Below, piece by piece: positions 40,741-50,464 of a stretch of 64,000 nt of DNA. Under the pieces are notes generated by a model. That model made no database searches and was not told the DNA's origin. It worked only from the letters and a program-made list of their open reading frames with translations. How positions within the stretch are numbered: position 1 is the first letter of the stretch; each line of letters starts with the position of its first letter. The stretch is from an uncultured Kocuria sp. (GTDB lineage Bacteria; Actinomycetota; Actinomycetes; Actinomycetales; Micrococcaceae), in contig NZ_CANMRA010000015.1 of NCBI RefSeq assembly GCF_947500125.1, forward strand, positions 33,303-97,302. Reading direction: 5' to 3'. A program made the position numbers and the translations under genes.

Positions 40741-42273
40741 TCAGCGCACCCCGCGCATCATCCGCCGGATCCAGCCGGACAGCACGAGCAGGGTGGCGCC
40801 GATGACCATCGTCACGGCGCCCAGCGTCCCGAAGTACGCGGCCTCGGTCTGCTCGCTGTAGTAGCCGGCCAGCGCACCGGACAGGGCCGTGCCCAGGGCC
40901 ACCGACAGGTAGAAGAGGGCGACCATCAGCACGGGATAGGCACGCGGAGCCAGCCGGGTGGACAGCGACAGGCCCACGGGGGAGATCATCAGCTCGCCCA
41001 GGGTGGCGACCAGCAGGATCAGCGCGGCCCACAGGACGGGCACCGAGGACACCCCGACCATGGGCAGGAAGATCAGGAAGGCCGATCCCATCAGCACGAT
41101 GCCCAGGCCGAACTTGGTGGGCGTGGCGGGCTGGCGGTTCCCGAGCTTCGTCCACAGGACCGCGAACACCGGGGCGAGCAGGATGATGAACAGGGGGTTG
41201 AAGGACTGGACCCAAGAGATCGGCATGGTCCAGTCGCCCAGCGCCCGGTCCAGGCGGGTGTCGGAGTAGATGGTGATCACCGTGAACTGCTGCTGGAACA
41301 GTGCCCAGAACGCGGCCGAGCCGATGAACAGCGGGATGAACGCCCGCACGCGGGAGCGCTCGTCGTCGTCGACCTTCTGGCTCGTGAGCAGGAGGACGAA
41401 CAGCGCCACGGCCGCCACCACGATCACGCCCACGACGACGTCGGCCAGGTTGGCCGCGTTCAGGGCCCCCGTGAGGACGGCGGCCACGACGACGGCGATC
41501 GCCGCCACGGCGATCCCCGCCCACTTCCCGTACTGCTCGCGCGGCAGGGGGTTGGGCACGTGGTGGACCTCGGCGGGGAGCCTTCTGCGGCCGAGCGCGT
41601 ACTGGGTCAGGCCGAAGGCCATGCCGATCGCGGCGAGACCGAAGCCGAGGTGGAAGCCCCAGGTCTTCTGCGCGAAGCCCGTCAGGAGCGGCCCGAGGAG
41701 CCCGCCGATGTTCACACCCATGTAGAAGATCGAGAAGCCGGCGTCGCGGCGGGGATCCCGGCGGTCGTAGAGGGCGCCCACCAGGTTGGTGATCGTGGCC
41801 TTGAGCCCGCCCGACCGGACGGCGATGAGGACCAGGCCGATCGTGAGGCCCGCGACCGCGGGAACGAGGGCCAGCGAGACGTGGCCGGCCATGATGAGGA
41901 CGCCGCTGAGGAACATCGTCCGCTCGGAGCCGAGCAGCCGGTCGGCCACCCACCCGCCCAGGATGGCGAACAGGTAGACGGCGCCGCCGTAGGCGCCCAC
42001 GATGCCCGCGGCCGTGGAGCGGTCGATGCCCAGTCCGCCCTCGGTCGCGGCGAAGTACATGTACAGCAGGACGATGCCCTGCATGCCGTAGAAGGAGAAG
42101 CGCTCCCACAGCTCGACGCTGAACAGGTTCGCGAGCATGCGGGGCTGGCCGAAGAAGGCCCGGCCGTCGGAGCGGGGGAGGTCCGTGCCGGGAGAGTCGT
42201 GGTGCTCGCGCGGGCCGGGGACGCTGGTAGCGTCCTCCGTCGCGCGGGGGGTCTGGGAGGTCATGCGGTCCAT
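40741..42273 (-). CDS. POT/PTR family proton-coupled peptide transporter
   Basis: Imports di- and tripeptides with protons. The 510-residue product has 14 hydrophobic segments and the PTR2 signatures ELWERFSFYGMQGIVLLYM in helix 1 and FSIFYMGVNIGGLLGPLL. The helix-7 region AFFALFQQQFTVITIY-like sequence reads FWALFQQQFTVITIYSDTRL. The start is ATG 42273 (MDRMTSQ); ATG 42264 is an alternative. The upstream in-frame sequence contains a tandem repeat and is treated as leader. Confidence 0.93.
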   Translation of the reverse strand: MDRMTSQTPRATEDATSVPGPREHHDSPGTDLPRSDGRAFFGQPRMLANLFSVELWERFSFYGMQGIVLLYMYFAATEGGLGIDRSTAAGIVGAYGGAVYLFAILGGWVADRLLGSERTMFLSGVLIMAGHVSLALVPAVAGLTIGLVLIAVRSGGLKATITNLVGALYDRRDPRRDAGFSIFYMGVNIGGLLGPLLTGFAQKTWGFHLGFGLAAIGMAFGLTQYALGRRRLPAEVHHVPNPLPREQYGKWAGIAVAAIAVVVAAVLTGALNAANLADVVVGVIVVAAVALFVLLLTSQKVDDDERSRVRAFIPLFIGSAAFWALFQQQFTVITIYSDTRLDRALGDWTMPISWVQSFNPLFIILLAPVFAVLWTKLGNRQPATPTKFGLGIVLMGSAFLIFLPMVGVSSVPVLWAALILLVATLGELMISPVGLSLSTRLAPRAYPVLMVALFYLSVALGTALSGALAGYYSEQTEAAYFGTLGAVTMVIGATLLVLSGWIRRMMRGVR

Positions 42274-42364
42274 GATCGACCTGCCGGCCGGCCGAGCACC
42301 AATCGGTGCGCCGGCCCCGGCCGGCGCGCACCCCTCGGCCGCACTGCTCCCGCCTGTCCTTCCT

Positions 42365-42420
42365 CCGGCCGCACTCCTCCCGGCTGCGCTCTGTCCGGCC
42401 GCGCTCTGTCCGGCCGCCCC
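42365..42420. repeat. 15-bp tandem repeat upstream of the POT gene
   Basis: About 3.7 copies of a unit close to CCGGCCGCGCTCTGT lie between the POT start and the terminator of the aldo/keto reductase gene. The spacing of 15 bp is a multiple of three, so leftward frames stay open through it, but no start or coding character supports translation. Confidence 0.8.
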
Positions 42421-42447
42421 GCGGTCGGCCGTGCCGGGGGCACCACG

Positions 42448-42495
42448 GGCGACGCCCGGGACCGCGGTGCACCCACCGCGGTCCCGGGCGTCGCC
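42448..42495 (-). terminator. Terminator of the aldo/keto reductase gene
   Basis: Perfect 22-bp stem (42448-42469 with 42474-42495) and CACC loop, ending 16 bp from the reductase stop at 42512; it is the longest perfect hairpin seen. Confidence 0.85.
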
Positions 42496-42511
42496 GGGAG
42501 GGAGCCTCGGA

Positions 42512-43351
42512 TCAGTTGAAGTCCTTCGGGTCCGAGCCGATCCGCCCACCGTTGTCGAGGCCGCTGATCGCCTGGACGTCCTCGTCGTCCAGGCGGACGT
42601 CGAGGGCCTCGTGGTTCTCGCGGATCCGCTCCGGGGTGACGGTCTTGGGGAAGACCACGTTGCCGATCGCCAGGTGCCAGGCGATGATGACCTGCCCCGG
42701 GGTGGCGCCGTGCTTGCGGGCGATCGCATCGATCGCCGGGTCCTTCAGCAGGTCACCGCCCTGGCCCAGCGGGGACCACGCCTCGGTCAGGATGCCGTGG
42801 GAGGCGTTGACGTCCCGCAGCGCGGACTGGTTGAAGTAGGGGTGCAGCTCCACCTGGTTCACCACGGGGACCACGCCCGTCGCGTCGATGATCTCCTGCA
42901 GCTCCTCGCGCGGGAAGTTGGAGACGCCGATGGACCGGGCCTTGCCGCTGTCCCGGATCTCCTGGAAGGCCTTCCAGGTCTCCACGTACTTGCCGCGCTT
43001 CGGCGTGGGCCAGTGGATGAGGTACAGGTCCACGTGGTCCAGGCCGAGACGCTCCAGCGAGGCGTCGATCGCCTTCAGCGCGGACTCGTGGCCGTGGTCG
43101 TCGTTCCACAGCTTGGTGGTCACGAAGATCTCGTCGCGCGGGATGCCGCTGTTCGCGATCGCCCGGCCCACGCCCTCCTCGTTGCCGTAGATCATGGCGG
43201 TGTCGATGTGGCGGTAGCCGGCCTCGAGGGCCTGTCCCACCACGTCCTCGGCGATGTCGGCGTCGACCTGCCACACGCCGTAGCCGAGCTGCGGGATGGT
43301 GTTGCCGTCGTGCAGGGTGAGGGTCGGGGACTGCGTCGTGGACTGGGTCAT
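42512..43351 (-). CDS. Aldo/keto reductase
   Basis: NADPH-dependent reductase of aldehydes and ketones with the TIM-barrel AKR fold. The 279-residue product shows the catalytic tetrad: Asp50 and Tyr55 in GYRHIDTAMIYGNEEGVG, Lys80 in FVTTKLWN and His113 in LYLIHWPTP. The NADPH-binding end has VFPKTVTPERIRENHEALDV. It is the AKR5/2,5-diketo-gluconate reductase type. The ATG at 43351 has a GAAAGG site upstream. Confidence 0.95.
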   Translation of the reverse strand: MTQSTTQSPTLTLHDGNTIPQLGYGVWQVDADIAEDVVGQALEAGYRHIDTAMIYGNEEGVGRAIANSGIPRDEIFVTTKLWNDDHGHESALKAIDASLERLGLDHVDLYLIHWPTPKRGKYVETWKAFQEIRDSGKARSIGVSNFPREELQEIIDATGVVPVVNQVELHPYFNQSALRDVNASHGILTEAWSPLGQGGDLLKDPAIDAIARKHGATPGQVIIAWHLAIGNVVFPKTVTPERIRENHEALDVRLDDEDVQAISGLDNGGRIGSDPKDFN

Positions 43352-43535
43352 GGACCGTGCCTTTCGTGGGGGGACAGCCGGGGGCTGTCGATGAGGGCCG
43401 GGAACAGAGCACCCGGGCCCGGTGTCCGTCGATCAGTCTCCAACCGACGCCGCGCGCTGACAAGAAGGACAGCGTGCTTTCTGCTCTCAGCAATCGGCGC
43501 ACGGCGCCCAGCTGCCGGCGGCGAGCCGCCGGCAG

Positions 43536-44357
43536 TCAGCGGTCGGCGCCCGTGGGCCGGACCGCCGGGCGGTCGTCCGGCGGGGCCAGCAGCCGTGGCA
43601 GCGCCTCGGCGGAGCCGGCCCGCACGGTCCGGTCCGCGTGCGGGGTGAGCGCGGTGTCCTCGGGGTTGACCTCGACCACGGGTGTGCCGCGGCCGGCGGC
43701 GAGGAGCGGCAGGGACGCGGCGGGCTGCACCAGCCCGGAGGTGCCCACGACGAGCACGAGGTCCGCCGCCGCGACGGCCGAGGCGGCCCGGTCCATGGCA
43801 CCCTCGGGCAGCAGCTCCCCGAACCACACGACAGCGGGTCGCACCGGACCGCCGCAGGCGCGGCACGCCGGGGGCCGTTCGCGGGCGGGCTCCTCGGGGC
43901 CGGGCGAGCGCTCCCGACCGGTCCGCGCGGACAGGCCGGTGACGAGGCGATCCGGGAACGGGGCGTCGCAGACGGAGCAGCGGAAGGCGAACAGACTGCC
44001 GTGCAGGTGGGCGAGGACCGTGGAGCCCGCCCGCTCGTGGAGGTCGTCGACGTTCTGGGTGACCACGTGGACGCGGGCCCTCTCCGCCCACCGGGCGATC
44101 GCCCGGTGCCCGGCGTTCGGGCGGAGCCGGCGCACCTGACGGGCCCGCCAGAGGTACCAGGACCAGACGAGCTCGGGGTCGGCGTCCCACGCCTCGGGAG
44201 TGGCCAGCTCCTCGGGGGACCAGCGGGCCCACAGCCCGGTGCCGGCGTCGCGGAAGGTGGGCACCCCGCTCTCCGCCGACATCCCGGCGCCGGAGAGCAC
44301 GGTCACGGTGCGGGCGGAGCGCGCCAGCTCGAGCAGCTCGGGGTCGAGGTCGTCCAT
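43536..44357 (-). CDS. Sirtuin NAD-dependent protein deacylase
   Basis: Removes acyl groups from protein lysines using NAD. The 273-residue product shows the SIR2 motifs VLSGAGMSAESGVPTFRD, VHVVTQNVDDLHERAGS and the catalytic His in HLHGSLFAFR. The structural zinc is held by RCSVC and CRAC, separated by a Pro/Arg-rich insertion. The segment LVLVVGTSGLVQPAASLP is the NAD-binding C-terminal part. Whether it prefers acetyl or succinyl groups cannot be told without alignment. Start ATG 44357; divergent from the neighbouring small gene. Confidence 0.93.
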   Translation of the reverse strand: MDDLDPELLELARSARTVTVLSGAGMSAESGVPTFRDAGTGLWARWSPEELATPEAWDADPELVWSWYLWRARQVRRLRPNAGHRAIARWAERARVHVVTQNVDDLHERAGSTVLAHLHGSLFAFRCSVCDAPFPDRLVTGLSARTGRERSPGPEEPARERPPACRACGGPVRPAVVWFGELLPEGAMDRAASAVAAADLVLVVGTSGLVQPAASLPLLAAGRGTPVVEVNPEDTALTPHADRTVRAGSAEALPRLLAPPDDRPAVRPTGADR

Positions 44358-44460
44358 GCCGCCGACGGTATACGCCAGGAGGCCCCCGGACCAGGACCGC
44401 CCGGGCCGGCGCGGAGAAACGCCCGGCCGCGTTGGTCGATCCCCGCGCGCGCGTGGTGGA

Positions 44461-44856
44461 ATGGAACCCATGAAGTTCAACGTCCAGCGCGTTCTGACCC
44501 CCGCCTACCTGACCTCCATCGCCCTCGTCGTGGTCGGAGTGGTCCTCGGCCTGGCGTGGTACCCCGTGGCGGCGTGGCTGTTCGTGCTCGCCGGCCTCGC
44601 GCTCAACGCGATGGCCGTGTCCGTCACCGAGATCGACGACACCCCGCGCGCGCCCGGCACGACCGGTCGCCGCCGTCCGTCCCTGCCCTCCCGCCGCACC
44701 GGCGCCGACGACCACGGCGGCGAGCACGAGGGCCAGGCGCCCCCGGCCCGTCCCGAGCGAGTGGAGGACCGGACGGCCGACGAGCCGGAGGCCGAGACGC
44801 AGGCCACTCCGGTCGTCCCCTCGGCGGGCTCGAGCCCCGTGAAACCGCGACGCTGA
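44461..44856 (+). CDS. Small two-helix membrane protein, function unknown
   Basis: A 131-residue product. Two transmembrane helices (SIALVVVGVVLGLAWYPV and AAWLFVLAGLALNAMAVSV) are followed by an acidic, disordered cytosolic tail of about 75 residues rich in Arg, Glu and Pro. ATG 44461 (MEPMKFNVQR) and ATG 44470 are both possible; neither has a strong ribosome-binding site. No known domain is recognised. It is divergent from the sirtuin gene and 90 bp upstream of mrpA. Confidence 0.7.
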   Translation: MEPMKFNVQRVLTPAYLTSIALVVVGVVLGLAWYPVAAWLFVLAGLALNAMAVSVTEIDDTPRAPGTTGRRRPSLPSRRTGADDHGGEHEGQAPPARPERVEDRTADEPEAETQATPVVPSAGSSPVKPRR

Positions 44857-44946
44857 CACCGGGCGGGCCCGTTCCGGGTCCCGCACCGAGGCCTCCGCCG
44901 GGTCCGCCCACCTCGTTCCCTCCCTTCGACCGGACGGTTGCCAGGC

Positions 44947-47877
44947 GTGTCCCTCCTCGTCATCCTCGCTCTCGCGGTTCTCCTGGTGCCCGCGGCCGGT
45001 GTGCTCGGCCGCCGCGCGGGCCGGAACGCCGGCTGGCCGCTCGCCGTGGGTCTGCTCGCCCTCGCGGGTGGTCTCGTGGCTGTGTGGGACGACCGGGCGG
45101 ACCCGGGGGGCGTGGTCCAGCAGGTCCCGTGGATGCCCACCCTCGGAATCTCCCTCGGCCTGCGCCTCGACGGGCTCGGGCTGCTCTTCGGGCTCCTCGT
45201 GCTGGTGATCGGCGCGGTGGTCGTCGCCTGGTCGAGCCGCTACCTGGGCAGCGGCGGCCACGCGTCCTTCTACACCCTGATGACGTTCTTCGCGGCGGCG
45301 ATGCTCGCGCTGGTCCTCGCCGACGACCTCGTGGTCCTGTTCGTGGCGTGGGAGCTCACCACGCTGTGCTCGTTCCTGCTGATCGCCCGCTCCGGGCCGG
45401 AGGGCCGCGACCCCGCGATCCGGACGTTCCTGGTCACCGCGGCCGGCGGGCTGTGCCTGCTCACCGCGGTGGCCGTCATGTGGGCCGCGACGGGGACCAC
45501 CCGGCTCAGCGCCGTGCTGGCGGACGACGTGTGGGACGCGTCCCCCGGCCTCGCCGCGGTGGTCGCCGTGCTCGTGGCCCTGGCGGCCTTCACCAAGTCC
45601 GCGCAGTTCCCGTTCCACGCCTGGCTGCCGGACGCGATGGTCGCGATCACGCCGGTGAGCGCGTACCTGCACGCGGCGGCGATGGTGAAGGCCGGCATCT
45701 ACCTCATGCTCCGTTTCACGGAGGCGCTGCACGCGGTGCCGGTGTGGAACGTCCTGCTCGTGTCGGTCGGTCTGCTCACGGCGCTGATGGGAGCGGTTCT
45801 CGCGCTGCAGCGCCACGACCTCAAGGAGCTGCTGGCCTACTCGACGGTGAGCCAGCTGGGCTTCCTGACGGCGACCATCGGCATCGGCACCGAGTACGCA
45901 GCCGTCGGCGCCGCCGTCCACGTGGCGGCGCACGCGCTGTTCAAGTCGGCGCTGTTCATGGCCGTCGGGGTGATCGACCACCAGGCCGGCACCCGCGACA
46001 TCCGGGCACTGTCCGGGCTGGCCCGCACGATGCCCGCGACCGCGGGGATCATGGTCCTCGCCGCGGCCTCGATGGCGGGCCTGCCCCCGCTGCTCGGCTT
46101 CGTCTCCAAGGAGGCGATGTTCAAGGCCATGGCGCACAGCCCCGCCCCGGACGCGGCCGTGTGGCTCGTGGGAACCGTGGCGGTGCTCGCCGCGGCCTGC
46201 ACGTTCGCCTACTCGGTGCGGATGCTCACGGTGCTGCCCGGCCGGGCCCCGGCGGACGCGCCCAGGGAGGCCGCGGCGGCCTTCCTGGCGCCCGTGGCCG
46301 TGGTCGCCCTGGCGGGACCGGCCCTCGGGCTCGCGGGCTCCGTGGCCGAACCGCTGCTGGGGGCGGCCTCGACCGCGGTGGCCGGGAGCGGCGCCGAACC
46401 GGACCTGGGCCTGTGGCACGGGTGGTCCCCGGAGCTGTTCATGTCGCTGGCGGTGTTCGGTCTCGGCGGCGCCCTCGTCCTGGCGCGCCGGCCCGTGGAC
46501 CGTGTCCTGGGGCGGCGGTCGTTCCCCGTGACCGGCGTCGCCGTGGTGGAGGCCTTCCGCCGCGGATCCATCGCCCTGGGGGAGCAGGTCGGCCGGCCCA
46601 CCCGCTCCGACGTGCCCCGCCGGCACCTGATGCCGCCCGTCGTCTCGCTCGTGGCCCTGGCCGCGGTGGGCCTGCTGACGGTGGAGGTGCCCGGTCTCTA
46701 CGGCGACCCGTCCACCGTCACGGACTGGGTCCTGCTGGTCCTCGTGCTCATCGGGGTGGCCCTCGCCCTGCGGGCCCGCAGCCGGGTGGGACTGCTGACC
46801 ATCGCGGGCGACGTCGGCTTCGCGGTCGCCCTGTGGTTCTACGCCCTCGGGGCCACCGATGTGGCCCTGACGCAGCTGCTCGTGGAGGTGCTCACCGTGG
46901 TGGTCATCGTCCTGCTCCTCAACCGGCTGCCCTCCACGTTCCACCGCACCGGCGAGGTCCGGGGGTGGGTGGCGGCGGCCGTGGCGGTCCTGGTGGGCGC
47001 GGGCGCGGCGGCCGCCACCTGGCTGCTCACGGACCGGCGGGCGCTGTCCCCCGCCGGGAGGTACTTCCTCGAGGAGGGCGAGGAGCAGACGGGCGGCACG
47101 AACGTGGTCAACACGATCCTCGTGGACTTCCGGGCCCTGGACACCCTCGGCGAGCTGACGGTGCTGGGCGTGGCCGGCATCGCGATCGTGGTGGCCATCG
47201 AGTCCCGCGGCCTGCTCCCCAAGCGGCCGAGCCCCATCACCGAACCGGACGCCTCCCCGATCCGCAGCCCCCGGGACAACATGGTGGTCCTCCGGGTCAC
47301 CGCCCGCACCCTGGGCCCCGTCATCGTGGCACTGTCCCTCTTCTTCCTGCTGCGCGGGCACAACGCCCCCGGCGGAGGGTTCATCTCCGCCCTGATCGGC
47401 GCCGCCGGCATCGCCCTGGTCTACCTCACAGCCCCCGACGACCGCGTCAGCCGCATGCGCCTGCCCTACACGCGGTTCATCGGCGCGGGTGTCGTGGTCG
47501 CCGTCGTGGTCGGGCTGCTGGGCCTGCTCGAGGGATCCTTCCTCCGCCCGCTGCACGTCGACGTGCTCGGAATCCACGTCACCACGGCGCTCGTCTTCGA
47601 CGTCGGCGTCTACCTCGCCGTGGTCGGGGTGATCGTCGCCGCCATCAGCCGGCTCGGCGTCGACGAGAAGGAGCCCCTTCCCCTGCGCCACGCGGGCTCC
47701 GCCTCCTCGGTGCTGCACTCCGGGCCCCCCGCCACGACCACCACGTCCAAACCGCACAGCCGCGAGACGGCGCCCGTCGGCACGGTGCACGACGAGCAGG
47801 ACCGCACCCGCCCGCCGCTTCCGGAACGCCCGGACCCCTTCCGCGGAGCGGGCCCTGCCGCCGGAGAGGGGCACTGA
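44947..47877 (+). CDS. mrpA: Fused MrpA-MrpB subunit of Na+/H+ antiporter
   Basis: Mrp antiporters exchange Na+ for H+ and are evolutionarily linked to complex I. This 976-residue protein holds both MrpA (MrpA domain about 1-780: roughly 20 helices, with WELTTLCSFLLIARSG, HAWLPDAMVAITPVSAYLHA and the sequence LLAYSTVSQLGFLTATIGIG of antiporter-like subunits) and MrpB (from about residue 780: MVVLRVTARTLGPVIVALS, APGGGFISALIGAAGIALVY). Start GTG 44947 is preferred; TTG 44938 is possible. The stop shares one base with mrpC. Confidence 0.93.
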   Translation: MSLLVILALAVLLVPAAGVLGRRAGRNAGWPLAVGLLALAGGLVAVWDDRADPGGVVQQVPWMPTLGISLGLRLDGLGLLFGLLVLVIGAVVVAWSSRYLGSGGHASFYTLMTFFAAAMLALVLADDLVVLFVAWELTTLCSFLLIARSGPEGRDPAIRTFLVTAAGGLCLLTAVAVMWAATGTTRLSAVLADDVWDASPGLAAVVAVLVALAAFTKSAQFPFHAWLPDAMVAITPVSAYLHAAAMVKAGIYLMLRFTEALHAVPVWNVLLVSVGLLTALMGAVLALQRHDLKELLAYSTVSQLGFLTATIGIGTEYAAVGAAVHVAAHALFKSALFMAVGVIDHQAGTRDIRALSGLARTMPATAGIMVLAAASMAGLPPLLGFVSKEAMFKAMAHSPAPDAAVWLVGTVAVLAAACTFAYSVRMLTVLPGRAPADAPREAAAAFLAPVAVVALAGPALGLAGSVAEPLLGAASTAVAGSGAEPDLGLWHGWSPELFMSLAVFGLGGALVLARRPVDRVLGRRSFPVTGVAVVEAFRRGSIALGEQVGRPTRSDVPRRHLMPPVVSLVALAAVGLLTVEVPGLYGDPSTVTDWVLLVLVLIGVALALRARSRVGLLTIAGDVGFAVALWFYALGATDVALTQLLVEVLTVVVIVLLLNRLPSTFHRTGEVRGWVAAAVAVLVGAGAAAATWLLTDRRALSPAGRYFLEEGEEQTGGTNVVNTILVDFRALDTLGELTVLGVAGIAIVVAIESRGLLPKRPSPITEPDASPIRSPRDNMVVLRVTARTLGPVIVALSLFFLLRGHNAPGGGFISALIGAAGIALVYLTAPDDRVSRMRLPYTRFIGAGVVVAVVVGLLGLLEGSFLRPLHVDVLGIHVTTALVFDVGVYLAVVGVIVAAISRLGVDEKEPLPLRHAGSASSVLHSGPPATTTTSKPHSRETAPVGTVHDEQDRTRPPLPERPDPFRGAGPAAGEGH

Positions 47878-48332
47878 TGGCGATCGCCTTGACCGTCGGC
47901 GTGCTCGTCGCCGGAGGAGTGTTCATGATGCTGCGCCGGGGCATGGTCCGCGTGGTCATCGGCTTCATGTTCCTCAACCACGGCGTGAACCTGATCATCC
48001 TCGCCGCCGGTGGGGCCGACCGGCGCGGTGAGGCGCTCGGGGGCAGCCCTGATCCGGCGACCACGGCCGATCCTCTGCCCCAGGCCTTCGTGCTGACCGC
48101 CATCGTCATCTCGTTCGCCGTGACGATCTATCTGCTGGTGCTCGCGGTGACCGGCGACGCCGACGACGACACCGACCTCGAGCTCACCGGCCGGGAGATG
48201 GAGACCCCCACCTTCATCGAGGACGCCGGCGGGTCCACGGCGCTCCCCGCCGACGAGCTCGGCCCCCGTGCCGTGCGCCGCACCGGCAGCCACTCGTCCA
48301 GGAGGAGAAGGCCCCCGGGTGGTCGCCCATGA
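47877..48332 (+). CDS. mrpC: Mrp antiporter subunit C (NuoK-like)
   Basis: The 151-residue product has three transmembrane helices as in NuoK: ALTVGVLVAGGVFMMLRRGM, VIGFMFLNHGVNLIILAAGG with the conserved helix-2 region, and AFVLTAIVISFAVTIYLLVL. The long acidic and then Arg-rich C-terminal tail of about 50 residues is longer than usual. The ATG overlaps the mrpA stop by one base, and the stop overlaps mrpD by four. Confidence 0.93.
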   Translation: MAIALTVGVLVAGGVFMMLRRGMVRVVIGFMFLNHGVNLIILAAGGADRRGEALGGSPDPATTADPLPQAFVLTAIVISFAVTIYLLVLAVTGDADDDTDLELTGREMETPTFIEDAGGSTALPADELGPRAVRRTGSHSSRRRRPPGGRP

Positions 48333-49834
48333 GCGCGGACCTGCTCCCGCTGTTCGTCGTCGTCCCGCTGCTCGCGGCGGGAGCGCTCGTGCTGCTGGGC
48401 GACCCCCGTGGCCTCAGCCGGACCACGCTGCTGGGCGTGCTCGGGGTGGACGTCGTGGCGTCCCTGTGGCTCGTGACCGACCTGCGGGACGGCCCGACCG
48501 TGCTCGCCCACGCCGTGGGCCAGTGGCCCCTGGGGGTGTCCATCCCCTTCGCCGCCGACATGCTCACGGCGCTGATGCTCGCGATGACGGGCAGCCTCAC
48601 CCTGGTCTGCGCGTGGTTCGGGGTGGTCTCCCAGCAGGCGCGCAAGCGGTTCTTCGCGCCCCTGGTGCTCGTGCTGACCGCCGGGTTCAACGGGGCGCTG
48701 CTGACGGCGGACCTGTTCAACCTGTTCGTGTTCGTCGAGACGATGCTCCTGCCCTCGTACGGGCTGATCATCCTCGCCCACCGGGGCCGCGGGCGGTTGA
48801 TGCAGGTGACGTCCGCGCGAATCTACGTGACGGTCAACCTGCTGGCCTCGACCGTGCTGGTGGCCGGGGTCGCCCTCGTCTACGGCGTCGCCGGCACCGT
48901 GAACCTGGCCGAGCTCTCCGGCCGCGCCACGGAGGACTCCGCGGTGGCGATCGCGGTCGCGGTCGTGCTCTTCGCCCTGTCCGTCAAGGCGGCCGTGGTG
49001 CCCGTGCACGGCTGGCTCGCCCGGACCTACCCGTTCATGTCCCCCACGGTCACGGCCCTCTTCTCCGGGCTGCACACCAAGGTGGCGATCTACGCGATCT
49101 ACCGGATCTACGCCGTGGTGTTCGACGGCGCGGAGGAGTTCCTGTGGGTCGGTCTCGTGCTGTTCTCCGTGACGATGGTCGTGGGGGTGCTCGGGGCGGT
49201 GGGCGAGCAGGACGCCCGCAGCGTGCTGGCCTTCCACATGGTCAGCCAGATCGGCTACATCCTGCTGGGCGTCGCCCTCTTCGGCGCGGCGGGCCTGACC
49301 GCCGGGATCTTCTACCTGCTGCACCACACGGTCGTGAAGGCCTCGCTGTTCCTGTCGATCGGCGCGGTCGAGATCGGCTACGGGCGCTATCCGCTGGGCC
49401 ACGTCACGGGGCTGCTCAGGCGCGAGCCCCTGACCGCGGTCGTCTTCTTCACGGCGGCCATGTCGCTGGTGGGCCTGCCGCCGTTCTCGGGCTTCGTGGC
49501 CAAGCTGTCCCTCGTGCTCGCCGCCTTCGGGGAGGGGCGGACGGCGGTGGCGGCGGTGGCGGTGGTCGTGAGCCTCTTCACGCTGCTGTCCATGCTCAAG
49601 GTCTGGGGGAAGATGTTCCTGGGCGAGCCCGAGGACTCGGCGCGGGAGGTCCTCGGGACCGTCGGCGCGCGGAAGCCGCGCATCCCCGCGCCGCTCGTGG
49701 CGCCGGCGCTGGTCCTGGTCCTGGTGACCCTGACGTTCGGCGTGGGCGGAGAGCTGCTCCTGGGGGTCGCCGCCGTGGCGGCCGACGGGCTGGTCGACCC
49801 CCGGGCGTACGTGGAGGCGGTGATCAGGACGTGA
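48329..49834 (+). CDS. mrpD: Mrp antiporter subunit D
   Basis: A 501-residue antiporter-like subunit related to complex I ND5/NuoN, with about 14 helices. It includes FNLFVFVETMLLPSYGLIIL with the proton-path Glu, VHGWLARTYPFMSPTVTALF and FHMVSQIGYILLGVALFGAA. Translational overlap with mrpC (ATGA) and mrpE (GTGA). Together with MrpA it forms the ion-pumping core. Confidence 0.93.
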   Translation: MSADLLPLFVVVPLLAAGALVLLGDPRGLSRTTLLGVLGVDVVASLWLVTDLRDGPTVLAHAVGQWPLGVSIPFAADMLTALMLAMTGSLTLVCAWFGVVSQQARKRFFAPLVLVLTAGFNGALLTADLFNLFVFVETMLLPSYGLIILAHRGRGRLMQVTSARIYVTVNLLASTVLVAGVALVYGVAGTVNLAELSGRATEDSAVAIAVAVVLFALSVKAAVVPVHGWLARTYPFMSPTVTALFSGLHTKVAIYAIYRIYAVVFDGAEEFLWVGLVLFSVTMVVGVLGAVGEQDARSVLAFHMVSQIGYILLGVALFGAAGLTAGIFYLLHHTVVKASLFLSIGAVEIGYGRYPLGHVTGLLRREPLTAVVFFTAAMSLVGLPPFSGFVAKLSLVLAAFGEGRTAVAAVAVVVSLFTLLSMLKVWGKMFLGEPEDSAREVLGTVGARKPRIPAPLVAPALVLVLVTLTFGVGGELLLGVAAVAADGLVDPRAYVEAVIRT

Positions 49835-50208
49835 AGTGGGTGACGTGGTTGCCCCGCATCGTGGGGTTCCTGCTGTGGTTCACCAGGGAGGTCCTGGTCT
49901 CCAACCTCACGGTGATGCACGATGTGTTCACCGTGCAGCAGCGGTCGTCACCGATCGTCGTGCGCATCCGGACCCGGTGCCGCAGCGAGTTCGAGACCGC
50001 CACGCTGGCGGTGCTCATCTCCCTGACCCCGGGAACCCTGACCCTCGCCACCGCCGCCCGTGCCGGGGACGAGGACGGGCGGCCCCCGGGCTACGACCTC
50101 TACGTGCACGTCATGTACGACAACGAGCCGGACTCCGCCCGGCGCCGGCTCCGCGAGTTCGAGGGCCGCCTGCTGCACGCGGTCCGAGTGGAAGGAGCAC
50201 CCCCGTGA
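49831..50208 (+). CDS. mrpE: Mrp antiporter subunit E
   Basis: The 125-residue product starts at GTG 49831 (VKWVTWLPRIVGFLLWFTRE) and ends in a soluble domain. The conserved segment IRTRCRSEFETATLAVLISL followed by TPGTLTLA identifies MrpE. It overlaps mrpD and mrpF by four bases each. It has no known catalytic role but is needed for a stable complex. Confidence 0.92.
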   Translation: MKWVTWLPRIVGFLLWFTREVLVSNLTVMHDVFTVQQRSSPIVVRIRTRCRSEFETATLAVLISLTPGTLTLATAARAGDEDGRPPGYDLYVHVMYDNEPDSARRRLREFEGRLLHAVRVEGAPP

Positions 50209-50462
50209 TCGGCATCCTCTTCGGTGTGCTGGTGCTGACGGCCTCCGTCGTGGTCGCCGGCGTCCGCATGTTCGTGGGCCCCAACGACGCCAACCGCGTG
50301 ATCGCCTCGGACCTGCTGTTCTTCTCGGTGATCGGGCTGATCGCCCTGCTGGGGGTCCTGGTGGGCAGCCGGGCCGTGTTCGACCTGGTGCTCGTGGCGA
50401 CGCTGGTGGGCCTCCTGGCCACGGTCTCCCTCGCCCGGGCCCTGACCAACGGGAGACGGTGA
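50205..50462 (+). CDS. mrpF: Mrp antiporter subunit F
   Basis: An 85-residue protein with three short helices and the segment VGPNDANRVIASDLLFFSVI, a family marker. GTG 50205 overlaps the mrpE stop by four bases. Confidence 0.92.
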   Translation: MIGILFGVLVLTASVVVAGVRMFVGPNDANRVIASDLLFFSVIGLIALLGVLVGSRAVFDLVLVATLVGLLATVSLARALTNGRR

Positions 50463-50464
50463 GC

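Noticed and set aside
43348..47874. A leftward open frame of about 1,500 codons antisense to mrpA and the sirtuin region
   Set aside because: It crosses several real genes on both strands and its product is low-complexity Arg/Gly/His; a GC-bias artefact.
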